A stretch of DNA of 56,161 nucleotides from Lachnospiraceae bacterium MC2017 (GTDB taxonomy: Bacteria > Bacillota > Clostridia > Lachnospirales > Lachnospiraceae). The stretch covers positions 1-56,161 of the forward strand of contig JNJK01000030.1 of assembly GCA_000701625.1 (NCBI GenBank). The letters are read 5' to 3'. Position 1 is the first letter of the stretch, and the number at the start of each line of letters is the position of its first letter. A program made the position numbers and the translations under genes. Below are positions 16,576-25,285 of this stretch, piece by piece. The notes under the pieces are model-generated. The model saw only the letters and a list, made by a program, of their open reading frames with translations. It searched no databases and was not told the origin of the DNA.

Positions 16576-16950
16576 TCACTTCTTTAGTGCCTCTTCAGCC
16601 CACCAGGTATCTGCCTTCACATCCTTCTTGGCATTCATCGGTGCCTTACTTCCAAATATCAGATTGATGATGGACTGATCATTTAGCTCTATTTCCTCTA
16701 TTATCAGATCATGGAGCCCTTCTGCCGGTCTCTTTCCTGTAAGGAGCGAGAGTGTTACGATAGTCCGAACACGATCTGCCAGATACACTGAGATATGTCC
16801 TATATCCAGCGCCTGCAGCAGCGTGAACTTTACAAAATCCATCTCGTTTGTTCCGGGGATCTGAAGTGCTTCCTCGATAACAAACTCCGAAAGGTTCGGC
16901 TTCTGATCCGCAATATAAAAATCCTTCCACTGATCAAAGTCTCCTGTCAT
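16576..16950 (-). CDS. Hypothetical protein, 124 residues
   Basis: Not recognised. It is a soluble protein with MTGDFDQWKDFYIADQKP at the N-terminus, a helical middle (FTLLQALDIGHISVYLADR) and a C-terminus ending in WWAEEALKK. GGGAGG precedes the ATG at 6-nt spacing, so it is very likely translated. It starts 54 bp after the stop of another small unknown gene on the same strand; the two probably form a transcript with a shared role. Confidence 0.7.
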   Translation of the reverse strand: MTGDFDQWKDFYIADQKPNLSEFVIEEALQIPGTNEMDFVKFTLLQALDIGHISVYLADRVRTIVTLSLLTGKRPAEGLHDLIIEEIELNDQSIINLIFGSKAPMNAKKDVKADTWWAEEALKK

Positions 16951-17004
16951 ACTGTACCTCCCGGTGATACTTCCCTGCTACCGCCCCTCACCTATGCTGA
17001 GCAG

Positions 17005-17292
17005 TTAGCCTATTTCCAGTTTTTCTCCGTTGAAAAATGCTCCGGTTATCTTGTAATTTTGCTTTGCACCGGGCTTTCCACTCCGTATACCTTCCAGACG
17101 GATAATTACCTTTTCATCATCAGTCTGGTAATCCTCCGAGGCTTTCTCACCTTCTTTTGCCTTATTCATTACCATTGCAAAATCTGTGAGAACAGACGGA
17201 AGCATTACATTTGCAACTCTTAAACCCGCATCAAAACCGTACGCCTCTATGAGACGCCCGGTTAATATATTTCTTAATTCATTATCATTCAT
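17005..17292 (-). CDS. Hypothetical protein, about 95 residues
   Basis: Not recognised. The ATG at 17290-17292 follows ATCGGAG by 6 nt; an ATG seven codons upstream has no ribosome site. The protein reads MNDNELRNILTGRLIEAYGF, has a helical N-terminal half, and then a likely beta-rich end (VIIRLEGIRSG, YKITGAFFNGEKLEIG). A TG-A-TATAAT extended -10 box lies upstream on the minus strand at 17414-17422. It precedes the 124-residue unknown and is probably co-transcribed with it. Confidence 0.65.
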   Translation of the reverse strand: MNDNELRNILTGRLIEAYGFDAGLRVANVMLPSVLTDFAMVMNKAKEGEKASEDYQTDDEKVIIRLEGIRSGKPGAKQNYKITGAFFNGEKLEIG

Positions 17293-17520
17293 ATCATTCT
17301 CCGATATGCGCATTAAACTCTTGAGCTACAGTTAAATTTCTAACATACGAACTGAAATCCTATCGATTTTTACACTCTAAAAGCGCGCAGTTTCCCTTAT
17401 TCATGCATAATGAATTATATCATTGTTTTCGGATGCCCCGGCTTTTTTGCTGACCTTATTTTTGGTTTTTATTTAATACTTTTTTGAACCGTTCTCCACT
17501 CGTCGAACCTTTCATTAAGT
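17293..17520. promoter_or_regulatory. AT-rich promoter region of the two small unknown genes
   Basis: On the minus strand TATAAT (17414-17419) preceded by TG at the extended -10 position is the only clear signal. No -35 match and no other gene are seen. Confidence 0.4.
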
Positions 17521-17560
17521 TAAAAACCCCACAGCAGTCCATTTTCTGCTGTGGGGTTTC
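17521..17560 (-). terminator. Terminator of the ABC transporter operon
   Basis: CCCCACAGCAG (17527-17537) pairs with CTGCTGTGGGG (17546-17556); on the minus strand the stem is followed by TTTTTAAC. It sits 5 bp past the permease stop codon. Confidence 0.92.
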
Positions 17561-17564
17561 TTGT

Positions 17565-19745
17565 TCAGTATACGATTTCATCGCCGCTGGTTTCGACCAG
17601 CTGACCTTTATCTATTAATCTCGCCAATATATCCTGCGGAACATCACCGTTTCTAAAAAACAGGCCCGCAGCAGTCATACATCCATCCGGTTTTCTCTTA
17701 TCTGTCTCGACTTCTACAGAAAAATCATAATCATAATCTGAAGCCTTTTTCCATTCACTGTTATAGGCCGACATTACAGTGTTTTTCAGTATCTCTTTTA
17801 TCTCATCCGGATCTTCAAAATCTACATCTCTGTACTCACCTACATCATCTATATACCCACTGATGGTGAGTTTCGTCACATCTGTCACCTCATCGATTGG
17901 ATCCAGCCACATATTGTTTTTATTAAGGAAAGCAATGGTATTCTTATATCCCTTATAGACAGTGTAGCTCTCGATGAGTCCCCAGTTGTCCTTTCCACCT
18001 ATGTTTATCTCTCCAACCGGGTACTCATCACAGGCAAGTGTAAAGTCGTAATTCTCTTCTACATCCTTTCGATATGCATCCGCAAATTCCGTATACTTTT
18101 CACCGTCTGTCTCTGTAACATCAGCACCGTTTGAGTAGAAAATATTATATCTTTTCTTGTTTTTCTCAAAGTATCCGTCATTAAAGATCGGGAAATATGC
18201 TCTGCAATATCCGTCACTTCCGACCACCTGATCCATGACATTTTCATCTATATCATACGGGATATACAGCTGTCTGTGGATCTTTCGACCGTCTTTCATA
18301 TTCCAGATAAGTTCTGAATACCATCCGGTCGATTCATCAGAGTCAGAGTGAAATGTCTCTCTCATATGACTCTGTCCTGCTTCTGCGATCTTCTGCATAG
18401 CTTCTACATCCGTGATATGCATATACTTTTCGATATAGGCTTGTTTCTCCATCTGATCTGATAAACCATTTTCATCTGTATATGTCATATCCTCGTTGCC
18501 ATCATTTATAAGCACGGCATCTTTTACGGCTGATGCTTTAGGTATATAGCTGTCAAATCCGATGAGATCCAGTCCGAATACAAATATATATACACATGAG
18601 AGCACTATCGCTGCAGCAGTCACCCAATAGTCCTTAAAAAACTTTTTGATGTCTGCTTCGAACAGGCTCTCCACTATTCCTGAAAGGACAATGGCGATTA
18701 TAGCAGCAATCACACACATACATATCATCATTCCGGTTCCCGCCACAGATCTGTCCATCATCCATAACATAAAAACCAGCATGCATCCCAATGCGCCGAG
18801 CCATGACACGATCAATCTTGAAACGATCCGTACAGGCTTGTGGATCACCGTGCTTCCTGCTGTTTCTGCCTGACGTTTTTGATAAAGATATAATGCAATA
18901 AACATCACTATGATACCGATCGCAAAAAACACTACTGTCTCCGGCAGCAGCTCTCTGATCGTTTCAAGGATCATTGCCTTCGGTCTCATATAATTATCAC
19001 CGAAATATATATTCTTATTTACTTCCAGGCATGCAAATTCATTTATGTATCCGTAAAGCGGTGACAGTATTATTTTTTTGCTGATCGATGAGCTCCATAT
19101 ATATGTCGCAAAAAATGTACCGGCAAACATCGAATACAGAAAGGAAAACACCATTTCAACGCACAGAAAAAAACCAACACCGCAAAGAGCGAATATTGCA
19201 TTTCCGGTGAGCATTACTGATGCTACCGACAGACTATATGTCGCGAAATATACTCCAAAGATACGCAGAGCCTCAAAAATAATCGCCGCCAGTACGGATT
19301 TTGTTAATCCATCCATGAGAAATGCAAGTCCGATGGATATTGCATAAAGTACGATAAACGGTACTACAAACATCACGATACCATTTATATAAAAAAGCCA
19401 GTATCTTTCTTTTCTGGTTTCAGGCTGGCTTTCGTAAAAATCTACCTTTTCTGCACTGAAGAGCCATGCAAAACTTCTGATTCCTATGATCACTGCAAGT
19501 CCTATGATCATTACCGGCCACAGGTGTTCTATTCCGAGAACCTGATTTACTTCATAGACTCTCATGAGCTTTGTCATTACTTCATTGTATTCACTTGCCC
19601 TGCAAACCTGGTCGCTCCTGACGATAGTCATTACTGTTGCAAAGGGAAGTAGAAAGAGCAGCACACCTATTGTAAAAAATGCCAGCGCACCTCTTCTTTT
19701 CAGGAGTTTCCATTCTTTAATCCAGAATGAGTTTTCTAACATCAT
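17565..19745 (-). CDS. ABC-2 type transporter permease with large extracytoplasmic domain
   Basis: Membrane partner of the adjacent ATPase. About 726 residues: an N-terminal block of roughly six membrane helices (GALAFFTIGVLLFLLPFATV onward), more helices in the middle (VSWLGALGCMLVFMLWMM, and a last one at WVTAAAIVLSCVYIFVFGLD), then an apparently extracytoplasmic C-terminal domain of about 300 hydrophilic residues with no recognised motif. The start at ATG 19743-19745 (second ATG adjacent) follows GGAGG and overlaps the ATPase gene by 29 bp. The substrate is unknown; GntR/YtrA-linked exporters often respond to cell-wall-active compounds, but nothing in the sequence proves this. Confidence 0.85.
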   Translation of the reverse strand: MMLENSFWIKEWKLLKRRGALAFFTIGVLLFLLPFATVMTIVRSDQVCRASEYNEVMTKLMRVYEVNQVLGIEHLWPVMIIGLAVIIGIRSFAWLFSAEKVDFYESQPETRKERYWLFYINGIVMFVVPFIVLYAISIGLAFLMDGLTKSVLAAIIFEALRIFGVYFATYSLSVASVMLTGNAIFALCGVGFFLCVEMVFSFLYSMFAGTFFATYIWSSSISKKIILSPLYGYINEFACLEVNKNIYFGDNYMRPKAMILETIRELLPETVVFFAIGIIVMFIALYLYQKRQAETAGSTVIHKPVRIVSRLIVSWLGALGCMLVFMLWMMDRSVAGTGMMICMCVIAAIIAIVLSGIVESLFEADIKKFFKDYWVTAAAIVLSCVYIFVFGLDLIGFDSYIPKASAVKDAVLINDGNEDMTYTDENGLSDQMEKQAYIEKYMHITDVEAMQKIAEAGQSHMRETFHSDSDESTGWYSELIWNMKDGRKIHRQLYIPYDIDENVMDQVVGSDGYCRAYFPIFNDGYFEKNKKRYNIFYSNGADVTETDGEKYTEFADAYRKDVEENYDFTLACDEYPVGEINIGGKDNWGLIESYTVYKGYKNTIAFLNKNNMWLDPIDEVTDVTKLTISGYIDDVGEYRDVDFEDPDEIKEILKNTVMSAYNSEWKKASDYDYDFSVEVETDKRKPDGCMTAAGLFFRNGDVPQDILARLIDKGQLVETSGDEIVY

Positions 19746-20622
19746 AACCGGCTGCCTCCGTTTCACTGATAAAGATCTCCTCCAATGTGAGCGGAAGGAT
19801 CTCTGCATATACTGTTTCTATTTCTTTTAGGCTTTCCTGTATGTTTTCTTCCGTGCCTCTGACTGTGTAAGTTCGAAGTCTTCCTTCTGCCTTACAGTTA
19901 AGGACACTGAGAATCTTTTCTGCCTTTCGCTGTTCTTCATCCGTAGGAAATACGCACTGGAGCTTTCGTATCTCTGACTTCATATCATAGACATCCTCTG
20001 ACAGGAGTATGCCTCCTTCATGGAGAAGTCCTACGTGATCACACAGATCCTCGATCTCTCGCAGATTATGTGATGCTATGACCGGTGTAAGGCCATAGTC
20101 GGACATATTTTCTGCGATAAGACTTTTTACTGCCTGTCTCATGACCGGATCCAGTCCGTCAAAGGTTTCATCGAGAAACAGATATTTTGTTCCCGCAGAC
20201 AATCCAATGATTATGGCGAGCTGTCTCTTCATTCCCTTTGAATAGGTCTGAATACGTCTTTTCATTCCGAGCCCGAAGTCTTCTACGAGCTTTTCAAATC
20301 TTTCTTTGTTAAAATTTTTGTACTCTGTCGCGTAATATTCTTCCATGTCCTTCGGAGAAGAATTTGGAAAAAAATACAGGTCACTCGGTACAAAGAAAAG
20401 TTTTTCTTTTACTTTTCTATTATCAAATACCGGTTCATCATCTATTATCACCGCTCCTGAATCCTGTCTCAGTACGCCTGCGAGGATCCTGAGGAGCGTG
20501 GTTTTTCCTGCTCCGTTTGTTCCTGTGAGACCAAAGATCTCACCATCTTTTAGGGTGATGGTTATATCATTTACGGCTTTTACACCGTCAAATGTCTTCA
20601 CCAGATTTTCTGTCCTGATCAC
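19717..20622 (-). CDS. ABC transporter ATP-binding protein
   Basis: Energises the adjacent permease. The 301-residue protein has Walker A (GTNGAGKTT near residue 35), the signature YSKGMKRQL near 126, Walker B YLFLDETFDGLD near 148, and the switch His in VIASHNLREIE. A C-terminal extension of about 90 residues follows, as in many ABC-2 export ATPases. The start is GTG at 20622, preceded by AAAGGAG, and its GTGA overlaps the stop of the GntR gene by 4 bp, a translational-coupling arrangement. Confidence 0.92.
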   Translation of the reverse strand: MIRTENLVKTFDGVKAVNDITITLKDGEIFGLTGTNGAGKTTLLRILAGVLRQDSGAVIIDDEPVFDNRKVKEKLFFVPSDLYFFPNSSPKDMEEYYATEYKNFNKERFEKLVEDFGLGMKRRIQTYSKGMKRQLAIIIGLSAGTKYLFLDETFDGLDPVMRQAVKSLIAENMSDYGLTPVIASHNLREIEDLCDHVGLLHEGGILLSEDVYDMKSEIRKLQCVFPTDEEQRKAEKILSVLNCKAEGRLRTYTVRGTEENIQESLKEIETVYAEILPLTLEEIFISETEAAGYDVRKLILD

Positions 20623-21014
20623 GCTTTGTCTCCTTTCGTTTTGTCTATCGCAGCTTTCTCTGCCGCCTTGGAAAGAAGTTCATCTACTTTGATTCCAAAT
20701 TCCCGTCCCTCTTTTAGGATTTCACATAAACGCCCAACCAGTTCTTCTTTTTTTGCTTCCATGAGATTATCATTCTCCTTGACAAAATTTCCTCTGCCCT
20801 TTACTGCATATAAAAATCCCTGTCGCTCTAATTCTGCGTACGCCCTCTGTATCGTATTGGGATTAGTTCCCAACTCGACGGCAAGGCTTCGAACAGACGG
20901 CATCTGCTCATCCGGCTGCAAAATCCCTTTTAGTATCAGCGTTTTGTAATATTCGCTGATCTGCTCGTATATTGGTCTGGGATTTTGGTAATCGATCGGT
21001 GTCATCCGCTCCAC
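20619..21014 (-). CDS. GntR-family (YtrA subfamily) transcriptional regulator
   Basis: Likely repressor of its own operon. The 131 residues start with the winged-helix GntR domain (PRPIYEQISEYYKTLILKG, MPSVRSLAVELGTNPNTIQR, YAELERQGFLY, KGRGNFV) and end with a short helical region of about 45 residues, the hallmark of the YtrA subfamily that lacks a large ligand-binding domain. The start may be GTG at 21014 or the ATG at 21003-21005; AAAGGATGG is the nearest ribosome site. It is first in a three-gene operon with ATPase and permease. A perfect operator-like palindrome lies upstream at 21148-21168. Confidence 0.9.
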   Translation of the reverse strand: MERMTPIDYQNPRPIYEQISEYYKTLILKGILQPDEQMPSVRSLAVELGTNPNTIQRAYAELERQGFLYAVKGRGNFVKENDNLMEAKKEELVGRLCEILKEGREFGIKVDELLSKAAEKAAIDKTKGDKA

Positions 21015-21147
21015 CCATCCTTTCTAAATCTTTGCACGGCGCGTTTCCGTTCATTTTATGCACCGGCTTTTCCCTGTGACAGCAGGAGAGGCACATCTCC
21101 TGCTTGCTTTTCCTTCTGTACGGCCTGCACTTTTATTGTGTATCAAC

Positions 21148-21168
21148 TGTACTAGAAGTATTAGTACA
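21148..21168. promoter_or_regulatory. Operator-like palindrome for the GntR/YtrA regulator
   Basis: TGTACTA (21148-21154), 7-bp spacer, TAGTACA (21162-21168): a perfect inverted repeat about 135 bp upstream of the regulator. Wide-spaced palindromes of this kind are typical YtrA-family sites. Assignment to this regulator is inference from position. Confidence 0.6.
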
Positions 21169-21245
21169 CTCGTAATATACTTCCACTTTGTTTTGATGTC
21201 AATACATTTTTTTGCATACAATGCGTTTAATGAACAGGATGGCAC

Positions 21246-21439
21246 GTTCAGGTCATAGGTTTATATTCTTCCGCGCTCGGACAGTTCTAGGCTCACGCAC
21301 CGCCCTCAAAAACACGGAAATTTGCGTGAAACTCGCCGCTTCAGCGGCTTAAACAGTTCACTCAAATTTCCTAATCGGACAGCGTGTTTGCTAAGAATCG
21401 CCGGCTGATTGCTGCACAAGATAACTATATGCCCTGCAC
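21246..21439 (-). repeat. Structured dispersed repeat, copy A
   Basis: A 194-bp self-complementary element on the minus strand. It shares with copies B, C and D the ends CAATCAGCCGGC and TGTCCGAGCG and a central palindrome (here CCGC-TGAA-GCGG). Its outer arms are degenerate (about 14 of 19 bases can pair). It is in inverted orientation to copy B, 122 bp away, with very high similarity between facing right halves. The spacer 21440-21561 is AT-rich with nothing recognised. See findings. Confidence 0.85.
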
Positions 21440-21561
21440 TTTCGTTACGACTTAAACAGAAAGCTATGATTCCGGTTATGTCACGAACATATTTTTTTAT
21501 TATTCCCCTACTTTATGAATTTAACTATAATATATAAATTCTTCCGTCTTTCACAAAGTAA

Positions 21562-21755
21562 GTCCAGATCATATATTTATATTCTGGAGCAATCAGCCGG
21601 CAGTTCTTGGCAAACACATCGACCGAATAGGAAATTTATGCGAACTGTTTGAGCCGCTTTTGCGGCGAGTTTCGCAGAAATTTCCGTGTTTATGAGGGCG
21701 GTGCGTGAGCCTAGAACTGTCCGAGCGCGGAAGAATATAAATATATGACCTGGAC
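21562..21755 (+). repeat. Structured dispersed repeat, copy B
   Basis: A 194-bp element forming one long hairpin. Outer arms 21562-21585 and 21732-21755 pair at 23 of 24 positions (AT-rich, ending TTTATATTCT). Inside come CAATCAGCCGGC on the left and TGTCCGAGCG on the right, then CAGTTCT/AGAACTG and GGC/GCC around a T-T mismatch, GAAATTT/AAATTTC, GCGAA/TTCGC, and the apical CCGC-TTTT-GCGG. It ends 28 bp before the tRNA-Thr promoter. Confidence 0.9.
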
Positions 21756-21783
21756 GCCCCCATGCGAAGAGCAAAAATAACTG

Positions 21784-21812
21784 TTGACACAGTCAAACTA
21801 CTTTGCTATGAT
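21784..21812 (+). promoter_or_regulatory. Promoter of tRNA-Thr
   Basis: TTGACA (21784-21789), 17-bp spacer, TATGAT (21807-21812): near-consensus sigma-A promoter about 40 bp before the tRNA. Confidence 0.9.
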
Positions 21813-21853
21813 AATCAAGCGCGTTAAGTGACGCGTCAAGGATATTCACACAT

Positions 21854-21926
21854 GCTGGAATGGCTCAGGTGGTAGAGCGCATCATTGGTAGTGATGAGGT
21901 CCCGAGTTCGACTCTCGGTTTCAGCA
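21854..21926 (+). tRNA. tRNA-Thr (anticodon GGT)
   Basis: A 73-nt cloverleaf: acceptor GCTGGAA/TTTCAGC with discriminator A; D-stem GCTC/GAGC; anticodon stem CATCA/TGATG around TTGGTAG, giving anticodon GGT; T-arm CCGAG-TTCGACT-CTCGG. CCA is not encoded. It has its own promoter and is followed by a strong terminator, so it is a single-gene unit. Confidence 0.96.
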
Positions 21927-21931
21927 TATTT

Positions 21932-21967
21932 AAAACTCCGGAATCAAAAGATTCCGGAGTTTTTTTG
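21932..21967 (+). terminator. Terminator after tRNA-Thr
   Basis: ACTCCGGAATC and GATTCCGGAGT pair around AAAA, followed by TTTTTTT on the plus strand. Arms 21935-21945 and 21950-21960. Confidence 0.93.
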
Positions 21968-22004
21968 TACCAAAAACCTGCCTCACGACGAGACAGGTTA
22001 ATGA

Positions 22005-22598
22005 TCACAATGCTTTTCTGACTTTTGCACGGATTCGCTGAAGTGCATTATCCGTAGATTTTTCATCTCGTCCGAGGACGCGGGCAATCTCACCGTTTCT
22101 TAATCCGGTCATATGGAGATCCAGAACTTCTTTTTCGAGAGGGCTCAGTGTTTCAAGGATTTCTTCTATCCTCTCTGCATTTTCCCTGTCGATAAGAACT
22201 GTTTCCGGATTCTGGTCATCACTGGATAAAAACTCTGCAAAGGGTTCTTCCTGATTATTCTCAGAACCACTTGAAAGCGACAGCGAACCATTTAACGGCA
22301 TATGCTTCTGTCTACCCGAGGAGCGGACTGCCGAATATAGCTGTCTCGTCACCACCAACTGACAAAATGTGGACAGCGAGGCATCACGCCCGGGATCATA
22401 ATCCCGGATGGCCTTATAAAGACCTATCATGCCTTCCTGTATGAGATCCTCTTTTTCACCTCCGAGTATGAACATGGATTTCACACGCATGCGGACCATG
22501 TTCTTATACTTTTCCATGAGGTAATCCATGACATCCTTATCTCCCTCTCTCAGAGCAGTGATAAGTTCCGCGTCACTCATTTCATCATACTGTCCCAT
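22005..22598 (-). CDS. sigH: RNA polymerase sigma factor SigH
   Basis: Sigma-70 family factor used in B. subtilis at entry to stationary phase, competence and sporulation. The 197 residues include region 2 (DYLMEKYKNMVRMRVKSMF, EDLIQEGMIGLYKAIRDYDP, FCQLVVTRQLYSAVR, RQKHMPLN) and region 4 (LSPLEKEVLDLHMTGLRNGEIARVLG). QKHxPLN and the gene's position at the end of cysS-mrnC-rlmB match SigH in other Firmicutes. It lies 34 bp downstream of rlmB. The yacP-type gene usually between rlmB and sigH in Bacillus is absent here. Confidence 0.92.
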   Translation of the reverse strand: MGQYDEMSDAELITALREGDKDVMDYLMEKYKNMVRMRVKSMFILGGEKEDLIQEGMIGLYKAIRDYDPGRDASLSTFCQLVVTRQLYSAVRSSGRQKHMPLNGSLSLSSGSENNQEEPFAEFLSSDDQNPETVLIDRENAERIEEILETLSPLEKEVLDLHMTGLRNGEIARVLGRDEKSTDNALQRIRAKVRKAL

Positions 22599-22632
22599 TA
22601 TCTGTCGCTACCCCCATAGCAAAAATACAGAT

Positions 22633-23382
22633 TTACTGCCACTCACCACGCTGACGAACAATCTCAAATGCAAGGACTCCAGCCGCCACACTGGCATTCA
22701 GCGAATCGATGTCCCCCATCATAGGGATACGTGTAACAAAATCACACTTCTGCTTTACGAGTCTGCCGACACCTTCACCCTCTGAACCAATAACAAGACC
22801 GATCGGCCCTGTGAGATTCTGCTTATACATCACGTCGCCGTCCATATCGGCACATACGAACCACATACCCTGTTTTTTCAGATCTTCGATAGTATTTCCG
22901 ATATTTGTTACCCTTGCAACCGGTGTGTAGTTGATCGCACCTGCAGAAGTCTTTGCTACAGTGGCTGTGAGGCCTACTGCGCGATTTTTCGGGATGATGA
23001 CGCCATGCGCACCACAGAGATTTGCTGTACGGATGATCGCTCCGAGATTATGCGGATCTGTGATGTTATCAAGCAGGAAAATGAACGGCGGTCTTCCGGA
23101 TTCTTCTGCCTTTTTCATGATCTCGTCAACTGTTGCATAGGTGTATGCTGCTGTGTAGGCAACAACTCCCTGATGCTTTCCTGTTTCTGAAAGCTGATCC
23201 AGTCTTGATTTCTGGACAAAATCAATCCTTACATCATGCTTTTTCGCCTCACGCTTTATAGTCTGGATCGGTCCATCCTGCGCACCGTCCAGAATGAAAA
23301 GACGATCAATTGTCTTTCCGGAACGGAATGCTTCTATTACTTCATTTCTTCCTTCGATGATGGATTCTTCGTATCTACTCAT
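22633..23382 (-). CDS. rlmB: 23S rRNA (guanosine-2'-O-)-methyltransferase RlmB, TrmH/SpoU family
   Basis: Methylates the ribose of a 23S rRNA guanosine (2251 in E. coli). The 249 residues have the N-terminal substrate-binding domain (IIEGRNEVIEAFRSGKTIDR) and the knotted SPOUT domain with the three family motifs: LLDNITDPHNLGAIIRTANLCGAHG, VIGSEGEGVGRLVKQKCD and IPMMGDIDSLNASVAAGVLAFE (split here for length). It is part of the conserved cysS-mrnC-rlmB-sigH cluster. Confidence 0.93.
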   Translation of the reverse strand: MSRYEESIIEGRNEVIEAFRSGKTIDRLFILDGAQDGPIQTIKREAKKHDVRIDFVQKSRLDQLSETGKHQGVVAYTAAYTYATVDEIMKKAEESGRPPFIFLLDNITDPHNLGAIIRTANLCGAHGVIIPKNRAVGLTATVAKTSAGAINYTPVARVTNIGNTIEDLKKQGMWFVCADMDGDVMYKQNLTGPIGLVIGSEGEGVGRLVKQKCDFVTRIPMMGDIDSLNASVAAGVLAFEIVRQRGEWQ

Positions 23383-23448
23383 TATTTCTTTCCAATCTTA
23401 ATTTCAGCGGTAACTGTTCAAACCTCTTTAGGTTCTTACTCGTTACTT

Positions 23449-23850
23449 TCAGCGTTTCTTTGACTCAGCCTCGTTTATTTCTGCCGCACGGTTCATAAGC
23501 TCATTAAGTCTCTCGTGATCGCCCTTTAAATACAGCCATCCCATGAGGCACTCAAGTCCTGTTGCTTTGTGATACGTGGTGAGAGAAGCGTTTTTTGCGT
23601 GAGTCTCTACTTTAGTGTTTTTGCCTCTCTCGTATATGTCTCTTTCTTCTTCCGTTAAGTCATCAAGGAGACCGTCAATGGCGGTCTCCTGTGCATTAGC
23701 AGAAACATATATTATTGTTGCGTTGTGCAATTTTTTCGCCGGGCAATTTCCCCTCTGGACCACGCGGTTTCGCATAAAGAGGCTATAAACTGCGTCTCCG
23801 AGATATGCAAAAGTCTGCGGCGAATATGTTCTTAATCTGCTCTCTTCCAT
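23449..23850 (-). CDS. mrnC: Mini-ribonuclease III
   Basis: Processes 23S rRNA precursor ends; a RNase III catalytic domain without a double-stranded RNA-binding domain. The 133-residue protein has the signature [15 protein letters not shown] near residue 14 (catalytic Asp in GDAVY) and the closing motif [16 protein letters not shown]. Size and place directly after cysS are diagnostic. Its ATG at 23848-23850 lies inside the end of cysS (19-bp overlap), indicating coupling. Confidence 0.94.
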   Translation of the reverse strand: MEESRLRTYSPQTFAYLGDAVYSLFMRNRVVQRGNCPAKKLHNATIIYVSANAQETAIDGLLDDLTEEERDIYERGKNTKVETHAKNASLTTYHKATGLECLMGWLYLKGDHERLNELMNRAAEINEAESKKR

Positions 23851-25259
23851 TTTACACCCTGTCTGGTATCCTCAAGGATAATACCCTTTGCTGCAAGTTC
23901 ATCACGGATCTCATCCGCACGTGCAAAGTTCTTGTCCTTACGTGCCTGCTGACGTTCTTCGATAAGTGCTTCGATATCAGCATCGAGAAGACCTTCTTCT
24001 TTCGGCTCTACTATGAGTCCCAGGATATCGCTGAGCATCACTACTTCATCGCGGAGAGCCTTGAGATATTCCTTTGAGCTGTTTTCATCTGCTGTTGTGT
24101 TGATGAATTTTACAAGTTCAAAGATAACAGAAATGGCATCAGCTGTATTGAGATCATCATCCATCGCTTCGTCAAAGCGTGTTACGTACTCTGCTGCCTT
24201 TTCTTTCTTTTCCTTTTCATCGTCTGTAAGAGCTTCCGCTGTATTCTGCTTCATCAGGAAGTCAAGGTTCTTTACTGCTGTGCGGATACGCTCAAGACTT
24301 GTCTTTGCTGCTTCCATGAGATCAGCCGAGAAATTCAGCGGACTTCTGTACTGTGCTGTCAGCATAAAGAAACGAAGCACCTGAAGCTCGTACTTTTCTG
24401 CGATATCACGAACTGTGAAAAAGTTTCCGAGAGATTTACTCATCTTCTCGCCATTGATATTTAAGAAACCGTTGTGCATCCAGTAGTGTGAGAATTCCAC
24501 TCCGTTTGCTGCTTCTGACTGCGCGATCTCATTTTCGTGGTGAGGGAAGATCAGGTCTTCTCCGCCTGCATGGATATCGATGGTTGCACCGAGATACTTC
24601 TTTGCCATTACGCAGCACTCTGTATGCCATCCCGGACGGCCTTCGCACCAGGGAGCCTTCCAGAAAGGTTCTCCTTCTTTCTTGGGTTTCCAAAGTACAA
24701 AGTCGAGGTCATCTTCTTTTCCTGCTGTGCCGGACACCTTGAGTGCATGTCCTTCTGAACGATGTCCTGACTCAAGGTCATCGATATTTTTATGGGACAG
24801 TTTTCCGTAGGTCTCAGCCTTACGTGTACGGAAATATACTGTTCCGTCCTCTGTAGGATATGCGAATCCCTTGTCGATAAGGTCAGTGATAAGGTCGATC
24901 ATTCCTTCGATCTCTTCTGTTGCCTTGGGATGTACTGTTGCCGGAAGGACGTTCATGCCTTCCATATCCTTTTTGCACTCTGCGATATAACGCTCTGATA
25001 TTTCAGAAGGATCTACGCCTTCTTCGTTTGCTTTATTGATGATCTTATCGTCTACATCGGTAAAGTTTGACACATAGTTTACGTCATATCCCTTATGTGT
25101 CATATATCTGCGAAAAGTGTCAAATACGATCATGGGTCTTGCGTTTCCGATATGGATCAGATTGTACACGGTAGGTCCGCATACATACATGCTGATCTTG
25201 CCGGGTTCGATCGGCTTGAACTCTTCTTTTGTGCGTGTCATGGTATTAAAAATTTTCAT
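23832..25259 (-). CDS. cysS: Cysteinyl-tRNA synthetase
   Basis: Charges tRNA-Cys. Class I, 475 residues. Zinc/substrate Cys in [14 protein letters not shown]-equivalent [17 protein letters not shown], zinc ligands in CxxE-type segment [10 protein letters not shown] and HHENEIAQ, and KMSKS as [20 protein letters not shown] lies 5 bp from the ATG. It is followed with overlap by mrnC and preceded by cysE, matching cysteine supply and use in one transcript. Confidence 0.97.
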   Translation of the reverse strand: MKIFNTMTRTKEEFKPIEPGKISMYVCGPTVYNLIHIGNARPMIVFDTFRRYMTHKGYDVNYVSNFTDVDDKIINKANEEGVDPSEISERYIAECKKDMEGMNVLPATVHPKATEEIEGMIDLITDLIDKGFAYPTEDGTVYFRTRKAETYGKLSHKNIDDLESGHRSEGHALKVSGTAGKEDDLDFVLWKPKKEGEPFWKAPWCEGRPGWHTECCVMAKKYLGATIDIHAGGEDLIFPHHENEIAQSEAANGVEFSHYWMHNGFLNINGEKMSKSLGNFFTVRDIAEKYELQVLRFFMLTAQYRSPLNFSADLMEAAKTSLERIRTAVKNLDFLMKQNTAEALTDDEKEKKEKAAEYVTRFDEAMDDDLNTADAISVIFELVKFINTTADENSSKEYLKALRDEVVMLSDILGLIVEPKEEGLLDADIEALIEERQQARKDKNFARADEIRDELAAKGIILEDTRQGVKWKRAD

Positions 25260-25285
25260 AACTACTCCTCAGGTCTGTCTATTTT

